From assembly GCA_020850695.1 (NCBI GenBank), contig JADZEF010000043.1:1-48107 (forward strand): a stretch of 48,107 nt of DNA, in the 5' to 3' direction. The notes below the pieces were generated by a model. That model saw only the letters and a list, made by a program, of their open reading frames with translations. It made no database searches and had not been told where the DNA came from. The translations under genes were made by a program, and so were the position numbers. This DNA is from Planctomycetaceae bacterium. GTDB taxonomy: Bacteria > Planctomycetota > Planctomycetia > Planctomycetales > Planctomycetaceae. Below, in pieces: positions 19,571-27,490 of this stretch (its first letter is position 1; each line of letters opens with the position of its first letter).

Positions 19571-19705
19571 GTAGCACGGGCACTCATGCCCGTGCGTCAA
19601 TTTGCTTGCTGCCGCGAGCCGCATGCGAACGCACTTCGCCGTTCGAATGCGCGGACTGAGTGATTCGTTACTACCGGTTTCACACGGGCATGAGTGCCCG
19701 TGCTA
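19571..19705. repeat. Inverted pair of REP elements (CACGGGCACTCATGCCCGTG family), copies 1-2
   Basis: Copy 1 (19571-19594, plus) is GTAG followed by the palindrome CACGGGCA-CTCA-TGCCCGTG. Copy 2 (19682-19705) is its inverse with foot ATAG. They bracket about 87 bp of unassigned sequence between the convergent ppk1 (stop 19554) and DUF1501 (stop 19725) genes and could act as a bidirectional terminator. Confidence 0.8.
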
Positions 19706-19724
19706 TGTCGAGACACTCCGACGA

Positions 19725-21050
19725 TCACGCCCATTCGCGGATCGGTTCGCCTTCAATCAGACGGACGGGGCGGCCGTCCGGGGCGTGGGCCACGAGGTCG
19801 AGCGGGAGGCCCATCTTCTGGTAAACCGTCGCGGCGATGTTGTGCGAGAAGTACTCGTTCTTCACCGGACGTCCCCCTTCCTCGTCGGTCTCGCCGAGGA
19901 CCGAGCCGCCGGGGATGCCGGCGCCGGCCATCATGGCGAAGCCCGCGCTGGCCCAGTGGTCGCGGCCGCTGGCCGAGTTGATCTTCGGCGTGCGGCCGAA
20001 GTCGGTAAGCCACAGGACGAGGGTCGACTCGAGGAGGCCGCGCTCTTCGAGGTCGGCGAGGAGTTGCGGGATCCCCTGGTCGAACCGCGGGATGAGGTTC
20101 TTTTTCAGCGCATTGAAATTGTTGGCGTGGGTGTCCCAGCCGCCATCGGTGACGGTGACGAAACGGACGCCCGATTCGATGAGCCGCCGCGAGAGGAGCA
20201 GGCTCTGGCCGAAGCGGTTGCGGCCGTAGCGGTCACGAAGCCGCGGGTCTTCCTTGTCGATCTCGAAGGCCCGCCGAGTCTCGGGGGCCGTGATCATGTT
20301 GAGGGCCGCCTTGAAGTGCTCATCGAGGGCGTTGTAGGCGTCGGGCTGGATTTCGGTCGCCCGCTGGAGCTGATCGACCCGTGCGAGCATCTGCTTGCGG
20401 CGGCTGACGCGGTCCATCGACACGCCTTGCGGCGGGGTGATGTCGCGAACGTTGAACACCGGGGCGCTGGGATCGGCCAGCATTTCAAACGGGTTGTGCT
20501 CGAGGCCCAGGATGCCGGCCACGCCGCCGCCGAAGCGGTGGTCGACCGCACTGCCGAGCTGCATGAACGGGGGCATGGCCGTCTTGAAGCCGTGCTGCTG
20601 GGCGACGACCGAGCCATAGGTGGGGTAGGTGACGGCCGGGTTGAAGCGGCGGCCCGACATGACCCACGCGTCGGCGGTGCCGTGGCTGCCGTTCTCGGGG
20701 TTCCAGCCGCGGAGGATCGCGAAGCGGTTCAGCTCGCGAGCCATCTGCGGGACGATTTCGGTGAATTTGACGCCTGGGATGGCGGTGTCGATGACGCTGT
20801 ATTCGCCTTTGACGTTGAGTGGGGCGTCCGGCTTCGGATCGAAGGTGTCGTGATGGCTGGTCCCCCCCTGGGCCCAGATCAGGATGCACTTCATGTCGTT
20901 CGACGACTTGCCTTGAGCGGCGGCGGCCTGTTTAGCGGCAAAGGCCATCGGGAGCGAAGCTCCCAACCCTGCAAGGGCGCCGACCTTGAGGAAGCTGCGG
21001 CGGGAAACCCCTTCGCAATCGCGCGTGTGGCCCGTGAGGAGATCGAGCAT
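19725..21050 (-). CDS. DUF1501 protein with Tat signal (sulfatase-like fold)
   Basis: 441 residues from ATG 21050 with GGAG upstream. The N-terminus MLDLLTGHTRDCEGVSRRSF is a planctomycete Tat signal (SRRSFLKVGALAGLGAS), so the protein folds in the cytoplasm and is exported. DUF1501 signatures are ILIWAQGGTSHHDTFDPKP near the start of the mature domain, RFVTVTDGGWDTHANNF, and LWLTDFGRTPKINSASGRDH with the terminal AGIPGGSVLGETDEEGG. The fold is related to alkaline phosphatase/sulfatase enzymes, with His/Asp metal ligands in those motifs. The biochemical role is unproven; these genes normally sit beside a DUF1549/DUF1553 gene, which is not adjacent here. Confidence 0.93.
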   Translation of the reverse strand: MLDLLTGHTRDCEGVSRRSFLKVGALAGLGASLPMAFAAKQAAAAQGKSSNDMKCILIWAQGGTSHHDTFDPKPDAPLNVKGEYSVIDTAIPGVKFTEIVPQMARELNRFAILRGWNPENGSHGTADAWVMSGRRFNPAVTYPTYGSVVAQQHGFKTAMPPFMQLGSAVDHRFGGGVAGILGLEHNPFEMLADPSAPVFNVRDITPPQGVSMDRVSRRKQMLARVDQLQRATEIQPDAYNALDEHFKAALNMITAPETRRAFEIDKEDPRLRDRYGRNRFGQSLLLSRRLIESGVRFVTVTDGGWDTHANNFNALKKNLIPRFDQGIPQLLADLEERGLLESTLVLWLTDFGRTPKINSASGRDHWASAGFAMMAGAGIPGGSVLGETDEEGGRPVKNEYFSHNIAATVYQKMGLPLDLVAHAPDGRPVRLIEGEPIREWA

Positions 21051-21194
21051 GGGAGGCTCCACCAAGCAGGTGCAGGTCGGTAGGAACGCATCCGCCGAAG
21101 CGGACGGTCAGTCCAGGCAGGATTCTGTCATTATATAGGTCGGCACGCTGAGTTCAATAGATCAACATGGGATTGCGCGTGCGGGTTGGGGGGA

Positions 21195-21287
21195 TCGAGT
21201 GATGGAGAGATTGAGGGATGGAGAGAGAAGGCAGGATCTGCTGGCCTCCCTCAATCACTCTATCCCTCAATCTCTCCGTCCTCCTCA
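21195..21287. repeat. Inverted-repeat element (GATGGAGAGATTGAGGGATG family), copy 1
   Basis: GATGGAGAGATTGAGGGATG (from about 21201) pairs with CATTCC-type inverse tracts at 21245-21280 (CTCTATCCCTCAATCTCTCC). The element sits immediately after the gpsA stop: the TGA (complement of 21285-21287) runs straight into GGAGGACGGAGAG. A second copy is at 29603-29690. Confidence 0.8.
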
Positions 21288-22280
21288 CTCCCCACGCGGC
21301 GGGCGGAGCATCAGCGAGCTCGTCGCTTCCGCTGGATTCTTTCCGTCGAACAGGACTTCGAAAACCTGCTGGGTGATGGGCATCTCGATGTCGCGGTCTT
21401 CGGCCAGATCGTGGACACTCTGGGCCGTTGTCACCCCTTCGGCGACTGCATCCATGGTGCGGAGAATCTGCTCGAGGGTCTCTCCCTTGCCCAGCCGCTC
21501 GCCGACCAGACGGTTGCGGCTGTGCCGGCTGAAGCACGTGGTGATGAGGTCCCCCATTCCGGCGAGGCCGGGAAACGTGGACGCTTCGGCCCCGAGTGCC
21601 GTGCCGAAGCGGGTCATCTCGACGATCCCGCGGGTGAGGAGCGCCGACTTCGCGTTGTCCCCATAACCCAGTCCGTCGGAAATTCCGGCCGCAATGGCAA
21701 TGACGTTCTTGAGAGCGCCCGCCAGCTCGACTCCGATGATGTCGGGATTCGTATAAACGCGGAAGCGATCGGTGCTGAAGACTTCCTGCACCCGCCGGGC
21801 GAGCGTCAGATCGCCGCTGGCGGCCACCACGCTGGCGGGAAGCCGGCGGGCGATCTCTTCCGCATGACTGGGGCCGCACATCGCCGCCACGGCGCGACTT
21901 CCGAGAACATCCGCGATGATTTCGCTGGGACGCAGGAAGGTATCGACTTCAAGGCCTTTGATGACGCTGACGATCGGACGGTCCGGCGGGATGTGGGCGG
22001 CGACATGATGGAGCGCCGACCGCAGGAACTTGGTCGGAATCGCGGCGACAATCAACTCGGCATCCCGCACCGCTTCCGAGACGTCTGACGTGAGCATCAC
22101 GCGGTCCGGCACGCGGACGCCGGGAAGCAGCCGGCGATTTTCGCGATGCGCCATCAGTTCGCGGATGTGCTGGTCGTTCCAGCCCCAGAGGGCGACATCC
22201 TGTCCCGAATGTTCGGACAGGAGGACCGAGCAGGCGGTCCCCATGGCGCCGCTGCCGAGAATTGCGATCTTGCTGCCCAT
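21285..22280 (-). CDS. gpsA: NAD(P)-dependent glycerol-3-phosphate dehydrogenase
   Basis: Reduces dihydroxyacetone phosphate to sn-glycerol-3-phosphate for phospholipid synthesis, in the cytoplasm. 331 residues from ATG 22280, the family length; 19 upstream codons of the open frame lack family resemblance. MGSKIAILGSGAMGTACSVL holds the dinucleotide-binding GSGAMG (9-14). IVSVIKGLE and AAMCGPSHAEEIA are conserved GpsA segments. The catalytic Lys191 lies in ELAGALKNVIAIAAG, and GLGYGDNAKSALLTRG binds the substrate. No strong ribosome site is seen. The stop codon lies at the edge of a repeat. Confidence 0.96.
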   Translation of the reverse strand: MGSKIAILGSGAMGTACSVLLSEHSGQDVALWGWNDQHIRELMAHRENRRLLPGVRVPDRVMLTSDVSEAVRDAELIVAAIPTKFLRSALHHVAAHIPPDRPIVSVIKGLEVDTFLRPSEIIADVLGSRAVAAMCGPSHAEEIARRLPASVVAASGDLTLARRVQEVFSTDRFRVYTNPDIIGVELAGALKNVIAIAAGISDGLGYGDNAKSALLTRGIVEMTRFGTALGAEASTFPGLAGMGDLITTCFSRHSRNRLVGERLGKGETLEQILRTMDAVAEGVTTAQSVHDLAEDRDIEMPITQQVFEVLFDGKNPAEATSSLMLRPPRGE

Positions 22281-22508
22281 GACGGTGGATTCTGAGTGGA
22301 GCGGCTTCGGACGTTCGAGACTGACCGACTGATCCATTAAACGCGGGAAAGCGCAAGTCGCCTAGCGAGGCGAAAAAAGCCTCTGAGGACAAGACGCGAA
22401 GAATCGCAGAGATGCAACGCAAAGGAAAGGCACGGGCGCCGAAATGACAGGGCGCAGCGGCCGTCAAGGCGCTGGGAGGGTGAGCTGGCTCAGGGGAACC
22501 GGGAAGAG

Positions 22509-22586
22509 ATTGGTCGTTGGTCATTGATCGTTGGTCATTGGCTATTTCCCCCAATGATCACTGACCAACGACCAACGACCAATGAC
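22509..22586. repeat. Inverted-repeat element (TTGGTCGTTGGTCATTG family)
   Basis: About 33 bp of tandem-like GGTCGTTGGTCATTG units (22509-22540) are followed after a short loop by the inverse CCAATGATCACTGACCAACG and ACCAACGACCAATGAC (to 22586). It can form a long hairpin. The 507-bp spacer 22281-22787 otherwise shows only a small hairpin GAGGC/GCCTC around an A-run near 22367-22383. Confidence 0.8.
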
Positions 22587-22787
22587 AATTCCCTTCCTTC
22601 GACTTCTGTCGCCGGTCGTCGCACTTCTTCGTTGCAGGCGTCGTGGCGTGCGCGTTGCGCGACCATGTTCTCGAAAATCGACGGAATTCGCCGCCCCGAT
22701 TTGCCCTCTTCAGAATACGACGTATGGTTTCCACAGGGCCATGCGAGCATTCGCCGCAACAGGCCGACCGGTTGGTGAGGGATGACA

Positions 22788-23027
22788 ATGCAAGCCGTCG
22801 CAGAGCAGAAGCCCGTCGGATTTCAGGATCGCCGCCAGAGCGGTGGAAACCGTGAAGGGGGAGGCGAGCGCCGCCAGTTCGGCAACTCGCACGCCGGACT
22901 CCGTCCGGAAGTGGCCGAACTCGCCGAAGCGGTCGACCGCTACAAGCTGATGCACCGCCGCCGCTTCATCACCTTCGAAGAGCTGCACCAGGTCATCACC
23001 AGCCTGGGCTACGCCAAGCAGGGTTGA
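22788..23027 (+). CDS. Small hypothetical protein
   Basis: 79 residues from ATG 22788, which has GAGGG six bases upstream; the ATG at 22782 abuts that site and is less likely. The first half is polar and Gly/Arg/Gln-rich (probably disordered). The second half, RPEVAELAEAVDRYKLMHRR then RFITFEELHQVITSLGY, reads as two amphipathic helices like a small regulatory or DNA-interacting protein, and looks like real coding sequence. No domain is recognised. It stands alone in a repeat-rich area. Confidence 0.6.
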   Translation: MQAVAEQKPVGFQDRRQSGGNREGGGERRQFGNSHAGLRPEVAELAEAVDRYKLMHRRRFITFEELHQVITSLGYAKQG

Positions 23028-23410
23028 CCGCCGGTCCAAACCCTGGATCTGGCGACACCTCCTGTCCCGGCTCTGATCGGCGCAGATTCTGCGCCTCAGC
23101 AGTCCTCATGAATATCGAGCGACGCTTCGCGGAGATCACTCCCGCGAACGCGTCGCTTCCTTCATTTGCTGCGGAACGCTTGACCGACGGGGTTTGCCGC
23201 CTGGAAGTCCGCGCTGTGCAAGGCGGGATGTGCGAATCAATAAGGGCGGATGTCAATCCGACGCACCCGGAAGCCCCAACGGTCACCCGCTCCCGCTTCG
23301 CAACGCGTTGGCGTCGCTCGGACCCGCAACGTTTGTCCGCGACGTGGGCCACGATCCCTTCGGATGACTTCCGGATCACTTCGCTGCGTCGTGACGCCGG
23401 ATTCAACGAA
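23028..23410. other. Spacer without a supported gene
   Basis: An open frame crosses this stretch on each strand, but both translations are Arg/Ser-rich, lack any domain pattern or ribosome site, and look like GC-driven noise. I see nothing else definite apart from the terminator hairpin that follows. Confidence 0.5.
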
Positions 23411-23445
23411 GAAGCCCTCCCGGCCGCGAAGGTCGGAAGGGCTTC
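23411..23445 (-). terminator. Hairpin terminator of the coiled-coil membrane protein gene
   Basis: GAAGCCCTCCCGGCC and GGTCGGAAGGGCTTC form a 15-bp stem (two G-U type pairs) with a 5-nt loop, 43 bp beyond the TGA stop at 23488. The tract following on the minus strand (TTCGTTGAA) is only weakly U-rich. Confidence 0.65.
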
Positions 23446-23487
23446 TGGTTCAGTCTCGAGGCGGAGTGAAACCGGCTGTGGCCGATC

Positions 23488-25017
23488 TCACTTGGTCGGG
23501 CCGCCCGACTTGTAGGCCTTGCTCGTCTGGCCGCTCGAGGTCGCTGCCGGGCCAACCCGCTTCGTGTCCTTGTAGATTCCCGAAACGGTGCCCGCCGCTT
23601 CGCGGTTGCCGAGCGTTTCACCCGAAGCGGCGCTCTTCGAACCGTTCTTCAGGGCGAACGGAACCTTTTCGCCGGGGCGGAATGTCCGCTGCTGCGGGAC
23701 GTAGCCCATCTTGCTCAGGAAGTCGTTCAGCGTGATGGTCCGAATGCCGAGAAGACGGGCCTGCTCTTCGACCTTCTTGGTTTCCTGGGCGATCTTGCGG
23801 GCCGCTTCTTTGTCATTGTGGGCGACCTTGGTTTCGTCAGGAATCGGGGCCCGGACGAGGTACTTGGTGTTCGAGGTCAGGCCGTTCCCCAGCACTTCGC
23901 CTTTGTCGTTGACTTCGAGGTCGAGCAGACAGTTGGCGTTATTCAGGAATTCATGCAGGCGGTCGCGATCGTTGTGGCCGTCCTGGTCGATGTCGATGAA
24001 GCCCAGGAGGGCGATCGACAGCTTGCGCCCGGCGGCCCAGATCGGCGTAAAGACCGGATCGCCAGGAGCCATCGGCTGGGCCGGGTCGTCCTTGATGATA
24101 CGCGCTTCCGAGAGGTGAGCTTCGAGAATCTTGGTGATCTCGATCGAACCCTTCACGTCTTCCGGACCGCGGCCGAGGCCGTTCTGGCCGCGGGTATAGA
24201 CGCTGAAGGTCGTACCGACAGGCAGGCCGTCCGCCTCGCCCAGCGTGACCCACACCAGCTTGCTGTTGTAATCGACGTAACGCAGCTCGCCGTTCGGCCG
24301 GTCGAAGCTCTCGCGGGTCGCCTCGTTGACGCGCTCGCGGAGCAGGTCGTTGATTGCGACGAGCTTCTTTTTGTCGTTTTTCAGCTCGCCGATTTCCTTC
24401 TCGGCCTGGTCGCGGTAGGTGCGGAACTCGGTGTCGATGCGGTTACGGTCGGCGACCGTTTCCTCGATTTTCTTTTCCTTCGCGGTCAGTTGCTCTTCCT
24501 TATCGGAGATGTTCGTCCGGAGGTTCCCTTCGGCGTCGGTCGCCTTCTTTTGGGCGGCGTCGACGAGCAGCTTGTACCGGTCGTTGAGCGCGAGCAGCTC
24601 TTCCTTCTGCTTGTTGACCTCCGCCTGGAGCTGATTTCGCTCCTGCGTCATCTGATCGAGCGCGCTGCGGAGCTTCGTGAGCCCTTCGATCAGATTGTTC
24701 GACGCCATCGTGCCGCCCAACCGCTGCAGCTCCGTATTCGTCCGGCCAAGGGTTGTGTTCGCATCGACGGAACCGGCGTCACCCACTTCCGGCAGTTCCG
24801 CTCCAATGGCCTTCTTGAGAGCCTGGATCTCGTCGTCGTGCTTGCGGGCCGTGTTCTGGTGCGTCTGGTTTTCCGACGTGATCCGCGCGTTGTCGGCGAA
24901 CAGCCGGTCCTTCTCGGTCGTGCTGGTGTAGGCGAACGCTCCCATGATCAGGAAGGCGATCACGAAGAACATCAGCGAGAAATGGACTGCGGAAAGCTTG
25001 TTGTTGGCGGCGGGCAT
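23488..25017 (-). CDS. Membrane-anchored coiled-coil protein with C-terminal beta domain
   Basis: 509 residues, not a family I can name. One membrane helix (about 11-30, VHFSLMFFVIAFLIMGAFAY) sits after a short cytoplasmic end, and long coiled coil covers about 35-235. Then comes a beta-rich domain (about 240-395) beginning NGELRYVDYNSKLVWVTLGE, ADGLPVGTTFSVY, a pattern also seen in FlgT-type C-terminal domains. Residues 342-350 are DIDQDGHND, an EF-hand/dockerin-like calcium loop. The tail (about 455-509) is Ser/Gly/Lys-rich and disordered. The layout suggests a periplasmic spacer or scaffold protein. It is divergent from the processing-protease gene, with a candidate promoter on each side of a 624-bp spacer. 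Confidence 0.85.
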   Translation of the reverse strand: MPAANNKLSAVHFSLMFFVIAFLIMGAFAYTSTTEKDRLFADNARITSENQTHQNTARKHDDEIQALKKAIGAELPEVGDAGSVDANTTLGRTNTELQRLGGTMASNNLIEGLTKLRSALDQMTQERNQLQAEVNKQKEELLALNDRYKLLVDAAQKKATDAEGNLRTNISDKEEQLTAKEKKIEETVADRNRIDTEFRTYRDQAEKEIGELKNDKKKLVAINDLLRERVNEATRESFDRPNGELRYVDYNSKLVWVTLGEADGLPVGTTFSVYTRGQNGLGRGPEDVKGSIEITKILEAHLSEARIIKDDPAQPMAPGDPVFTPIWAAGRKLSIALLGFIDIDQDGHNDRDRLHEFLNNANCLLDLEVNDKGEVLGNGLTSNTKYLVRAPIPDETKVAHNDKEAARKIAQETKKVEEQARLLGIRTITLNDFLSKMGYVPQQRTFRPGEKVPFALKNGSKSAASGETLGNREAAGTVSGIYKDTKRVGPAATSSGQTSKAYKSGGPTK

Positions 25018-25115
25018 ACTCGTCTCAAACCCCCTGATTGGCAGGCCAGAAATGGACTGAAACTGGCCCGCTATTGCCGGAAGTTACCGTAACTCCACCA
25101 GCAACAGCCTACTTC

Positions 25116-25143
25116 AGTCTATGGGCAGGGGGGGGCAAGTCAA
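25116..25143 (-). promoter_or_regulatory. Candidate sigma-70-type promoter for the coiled-coil protein gene
   Basis: On the minus strand, TTGACT (complement of 25138-25143), a 16-nt spacer containing a C-run, and TAGACT (complement of 25116-25121). The start codon is about 100 nt downstream at 25017. Confidence 0.4.
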
Positions 25144-25478
25144 GAACGAAATGCGCGGCTTTCCGTTGACACACTTATAAGGCGCCGTTCCGTTTGCGCC
25201 GAACGGCCTGTGCATTCCGCGACGGTTGCGAGACTCACTGCGATCATCCCGCTTGCTCCCCTCATTTCCGCCACTTTTCTCAAAACGAGCGGGGCGCCGC
25301 CGAATCCACTGAAGTTCCTCGTCGATTTCCCGCATCCCCCTCGCAACCCTCCGGACACTTCGATCGATTGCGCGGCCTGCCCCATCGGCAAGGTTCGCCC
25401 AACCGTTGCAATGCGGCGCAAACCTCTCCGTAAGTGCCTTTTGCGGTGAAGCTTCCGTCCATAACGGAACGATGCCGT

Positions 25479-25507
25479 TTGACCCCCGAAATATCGCGGC
25501 CTATATT
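25479..25507 (+). promoter_or_regulatory. Candidate sigma-70-type promoter for the processing protease gene
   Basis: TTGACC (25479-25484), an exact 17-nt spacer and TATATT (25502-25507), both five-of-six or better matches to consensus, about 135 nt before the ATG at 25642. The long leader (about 128 nt) carries no obvious riboswitch. The rest of the 624-bp divergent spacer holds nothing I can assign. Confidence 0.55.
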
Positions 25508-25641
25508 CAAACTAACTACAGTCCGGCCGCTGTCCAAACGCGACACGTCGCCCGATTGCAGCACAGAACGAGCCCCGCTGTGCCTGAGCCGGACCCGTTC
25601 TCGCCTGCCGCAGATATGCAACTACTGAGGGGAAATCGACA

Positions 25642-27297
25642 ATGCGGCTTCCATGCACGCTCGCACTGCGGGCGCGGGTCGGAATTATTGTCTGGCTGAC
25701 ACTCTTCGCGCTGCTCCAGTCCGCCTGGCTGGCGCAGGCCGATGCCAAGGAAAAGCCCGCCGACGCCGCTTCGGCCGTCGCATCGGGTGTCGAGTTCGAG
25801 CGCTCGCGCCAATGGCTCGAAGCCATTGAAGTCTACGAGAGCTCCCTCAAGCAGTGGCCCGACAGCAAAGACCTGCAATATGGTCTGCGTCGTTCGAAGG
25901 TCCACTTCTCCATCGAACGCCGCTACGCCGACGGCAGCTTCGATCGACAGCTCCTGTCGAAGTCGAAGCCCGAGGCCCTCAGCACCTTCGACGACCTGCT
26001 CCAGCAGGTCCGCTCCAACTACGTCGACTCGGTCAGCGCCACGTCCTTCGTGGCTCACGGCACCGAGAGCCTCTACCTCGCCCTCGCGAACGATCGCTTC
26101 CTGGCAAGGAACCTTCCCAACGCCGATCGCGATCAGATCGGCCAGGTCCGGGCCATCCTCCGCGACCGCTATTGGAACAAGCCGCTCGCCAACGACGCCG
26201 CGGCCCGCACGACCGTCTCCGAAATCTGCGACATCGCCGGCTCGAGGCTCAGCCTTCGCCCCGGGGCCGTGGTGATGGAATATGTCTTCGGCGGATGCAA
26301 CGCCCTCGACGACTACAGCTGCTTCCTCACGCCCGACCGTCTCGACGACCTCTATGGCAACATCGAAGGAGAGTTCGTCGGCCTCGGCATCGAAATGAAG
26401 AGCGAAGCCGGAAAGGGGATGCTCCTGGCCAACGTTCTTCCGGAAAGCCCTGCCGCGGAAGGCGGGCTGCGGAAGGGGGACTTCATCGTGATGATCGACG
26501 GCTCGGACTGCCGCACCATGACCACCGACGAAGCGGCCAAGCTGCTCCGCGGCCCGGCCAACAGCCGCGTCAAGCTGCGGGTCGAACGCGAGGAAGCCGA
26601 AAGCCCGCTCGAAGGGATGTTCGTGCGGCGGGCCGTGCACGTGAAGAGCATTCCGGTGGCGAAGATCGTCGATGAGACGAACGGCATCGCTTACATCCAG
26701 ATGACCGGCTTCCAGAAGACGTCGGCCCAGGAACTCGACGAAGCCCTGGTGAAGCTGAAGGGCCAGGGAATGAAGGCCCTGATCTGGGACGTGCGGGGCA
26801 ACCCGGGAGGCCTGCTGACGGCCGCTGTCGAAGTCCTCGACCGGTTCGTCAACGACGGCGTGCTCGTCGCGACGAAGGGACGCTCGTCCGACCAGAACTG
26901 GACCTACTCGGCTCATCGGACCGCCAAATACAACATCCCGCTCGTGCTGCTGGTCGACGGCGACAGCGCCAGCGCCAGCGAGATCGTCGCGGGTGCCCTG
27001 AAGGATCATCGCCGCGGGACGATCGTCGGACGGCAGACCTTCGGCAAGTGGTCGGTGCAGAGCATCTTCCCGCTCCGCGAGCAAACCGGACTGCGTCTGA
27101 CGACCGCCAAGTTCTACTCCCCGCACGGCCACACGCTCGGCAAGATCGGCGTGCGACCCGACGTGGTGATCGACCAGACCGAAACGACCGGCGGCCGCAA
27201 GGCGGCGTATCGCGGCGGCTCCGAGCCGGGCGACGCGGCCGATCCGGACGTCGACGCGGGAATCAACGTCCTCCGCCGGCAGCTTGCCTCACGATGA
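25642..27297 (+). CDS. C-terminal processing peptidase (S41 family) with PDZ domain
   Basis: 551 residues. GAGGGG lies 9 bases upstream of ATG 25642. A signal peptide/anchor (residues 12-33) exports it. A helical region with a TPR-like start (45-75) precedes the PDZ domain (about 235-320, EFVGLGIEMKS...GLRKGDFIVMIDG). The peptidase core has GIAYIQMTGFQ and IWDVRGNPGGLL. The serine-lysine dyad falls in DSASASEIVAGAL (nucleophile probably Ser444) and GRQTFGKWSVQ (Lys469). Function by family: cleavage of proteins from their C-termini in the periplasm. Position 470 is Trp where many relatives have Gly after the Lys. A strong terminator hairpin follows the stop. Confidence 0.94.
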   Translation: MRLPCTLALRARVGIIVWLTLFALLQSAWLAQADAKEKPADAASAVASGVEFERSRQWLEAIEVYESSLKQWPDSKDLQYGLRRSKVHFSIERRYADGSFDRQLLSKSKPEALSTFDDLLQQVRSNYVDSVSATSFVAHGTESLYLALANDRFLARNLPNADRDQIGQVRAILRDRYWNKPLANDAAARTTVSEICDIAGSRLSLRPGAVVMEYVFGGCNALDDYSCFLTPDRLDDLYGNIEGEFVGLGIEMKSEAGKGMLLANVLPESPAAEGGLRKGDFIVMIDGSDCRTMTTDEAAKLLRGPANSRVKLRVEREEAESPLEGMFVRRAVHVKSIPVAKIVDETNGIAYIQMTGFQKTSAQELDEALVKLKGQGMKALIWDVRGNPGGLLTAAVEVLDRFVNDGVLVATKGRSSDQNWTYSAHRTAKYNIPLVLLVDGDSASASEIVAGALKDHRRGTIVGRQTFGKWSVQSIFPLREQTGLRLTTAKFYSPHGHTLGKIGVRPDVVIDQTETTGGRKAAYRGGSEPGDAADPDVDAGINVLRRQLASR

Positions 27298-27322
27298 GGC
27301 CTGAGGACTGTGCATCGGAGAC

Positions 27323-27364
27323 GAGAAAAGGCCGTACCCGCGTGACGCGGGTACGGCCTTTCTC
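27323..27364. terminator. Strong hairpin terminator after the S41 peptidase gene
   Basis: AAGGCCGTACCCGCG and CGCGGGTACGGCCTT pair perfectly around a TGA(C) loop, flanked by AAA/TTT that extend the stem with one bulged base. The A- and T-flanks would let it act in both directions. It begins 25 bp after the TGA and separates the gene from recG. Confidence 0.85.
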
Positions 27365-27490
27365 TGTTGCACTCGAACGCTTCGGGCCGATCCGCCACTG
27401 GCACTCCCAACCCGCGGACTGATAAAATATTCACTACTCGCTTCGGGTCGCTCGGACCGATCTCGAACGAAATCACTCACGGACTGAGCA

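Noticed and set aside
23024-23515. 163-codon plus-strand open frame after the small 79-residue protein
   Set aside because: Overlaps the terminator and the end of the coiled-coil protein gene on the other strand; sequence looks like noise.
25167-25182. TTGACA followed closely by TATAAG
   Set aside because: The hexamers are only about 4 nt apart, far from the 16-18 nt a sigma-70 promoter needs.
25406-25699. 97-codon open frame across the processing-protease promoter
   Set aside because: Runs over the candidate promoter and into the start of the protease gene in another frame; no ribosome site.
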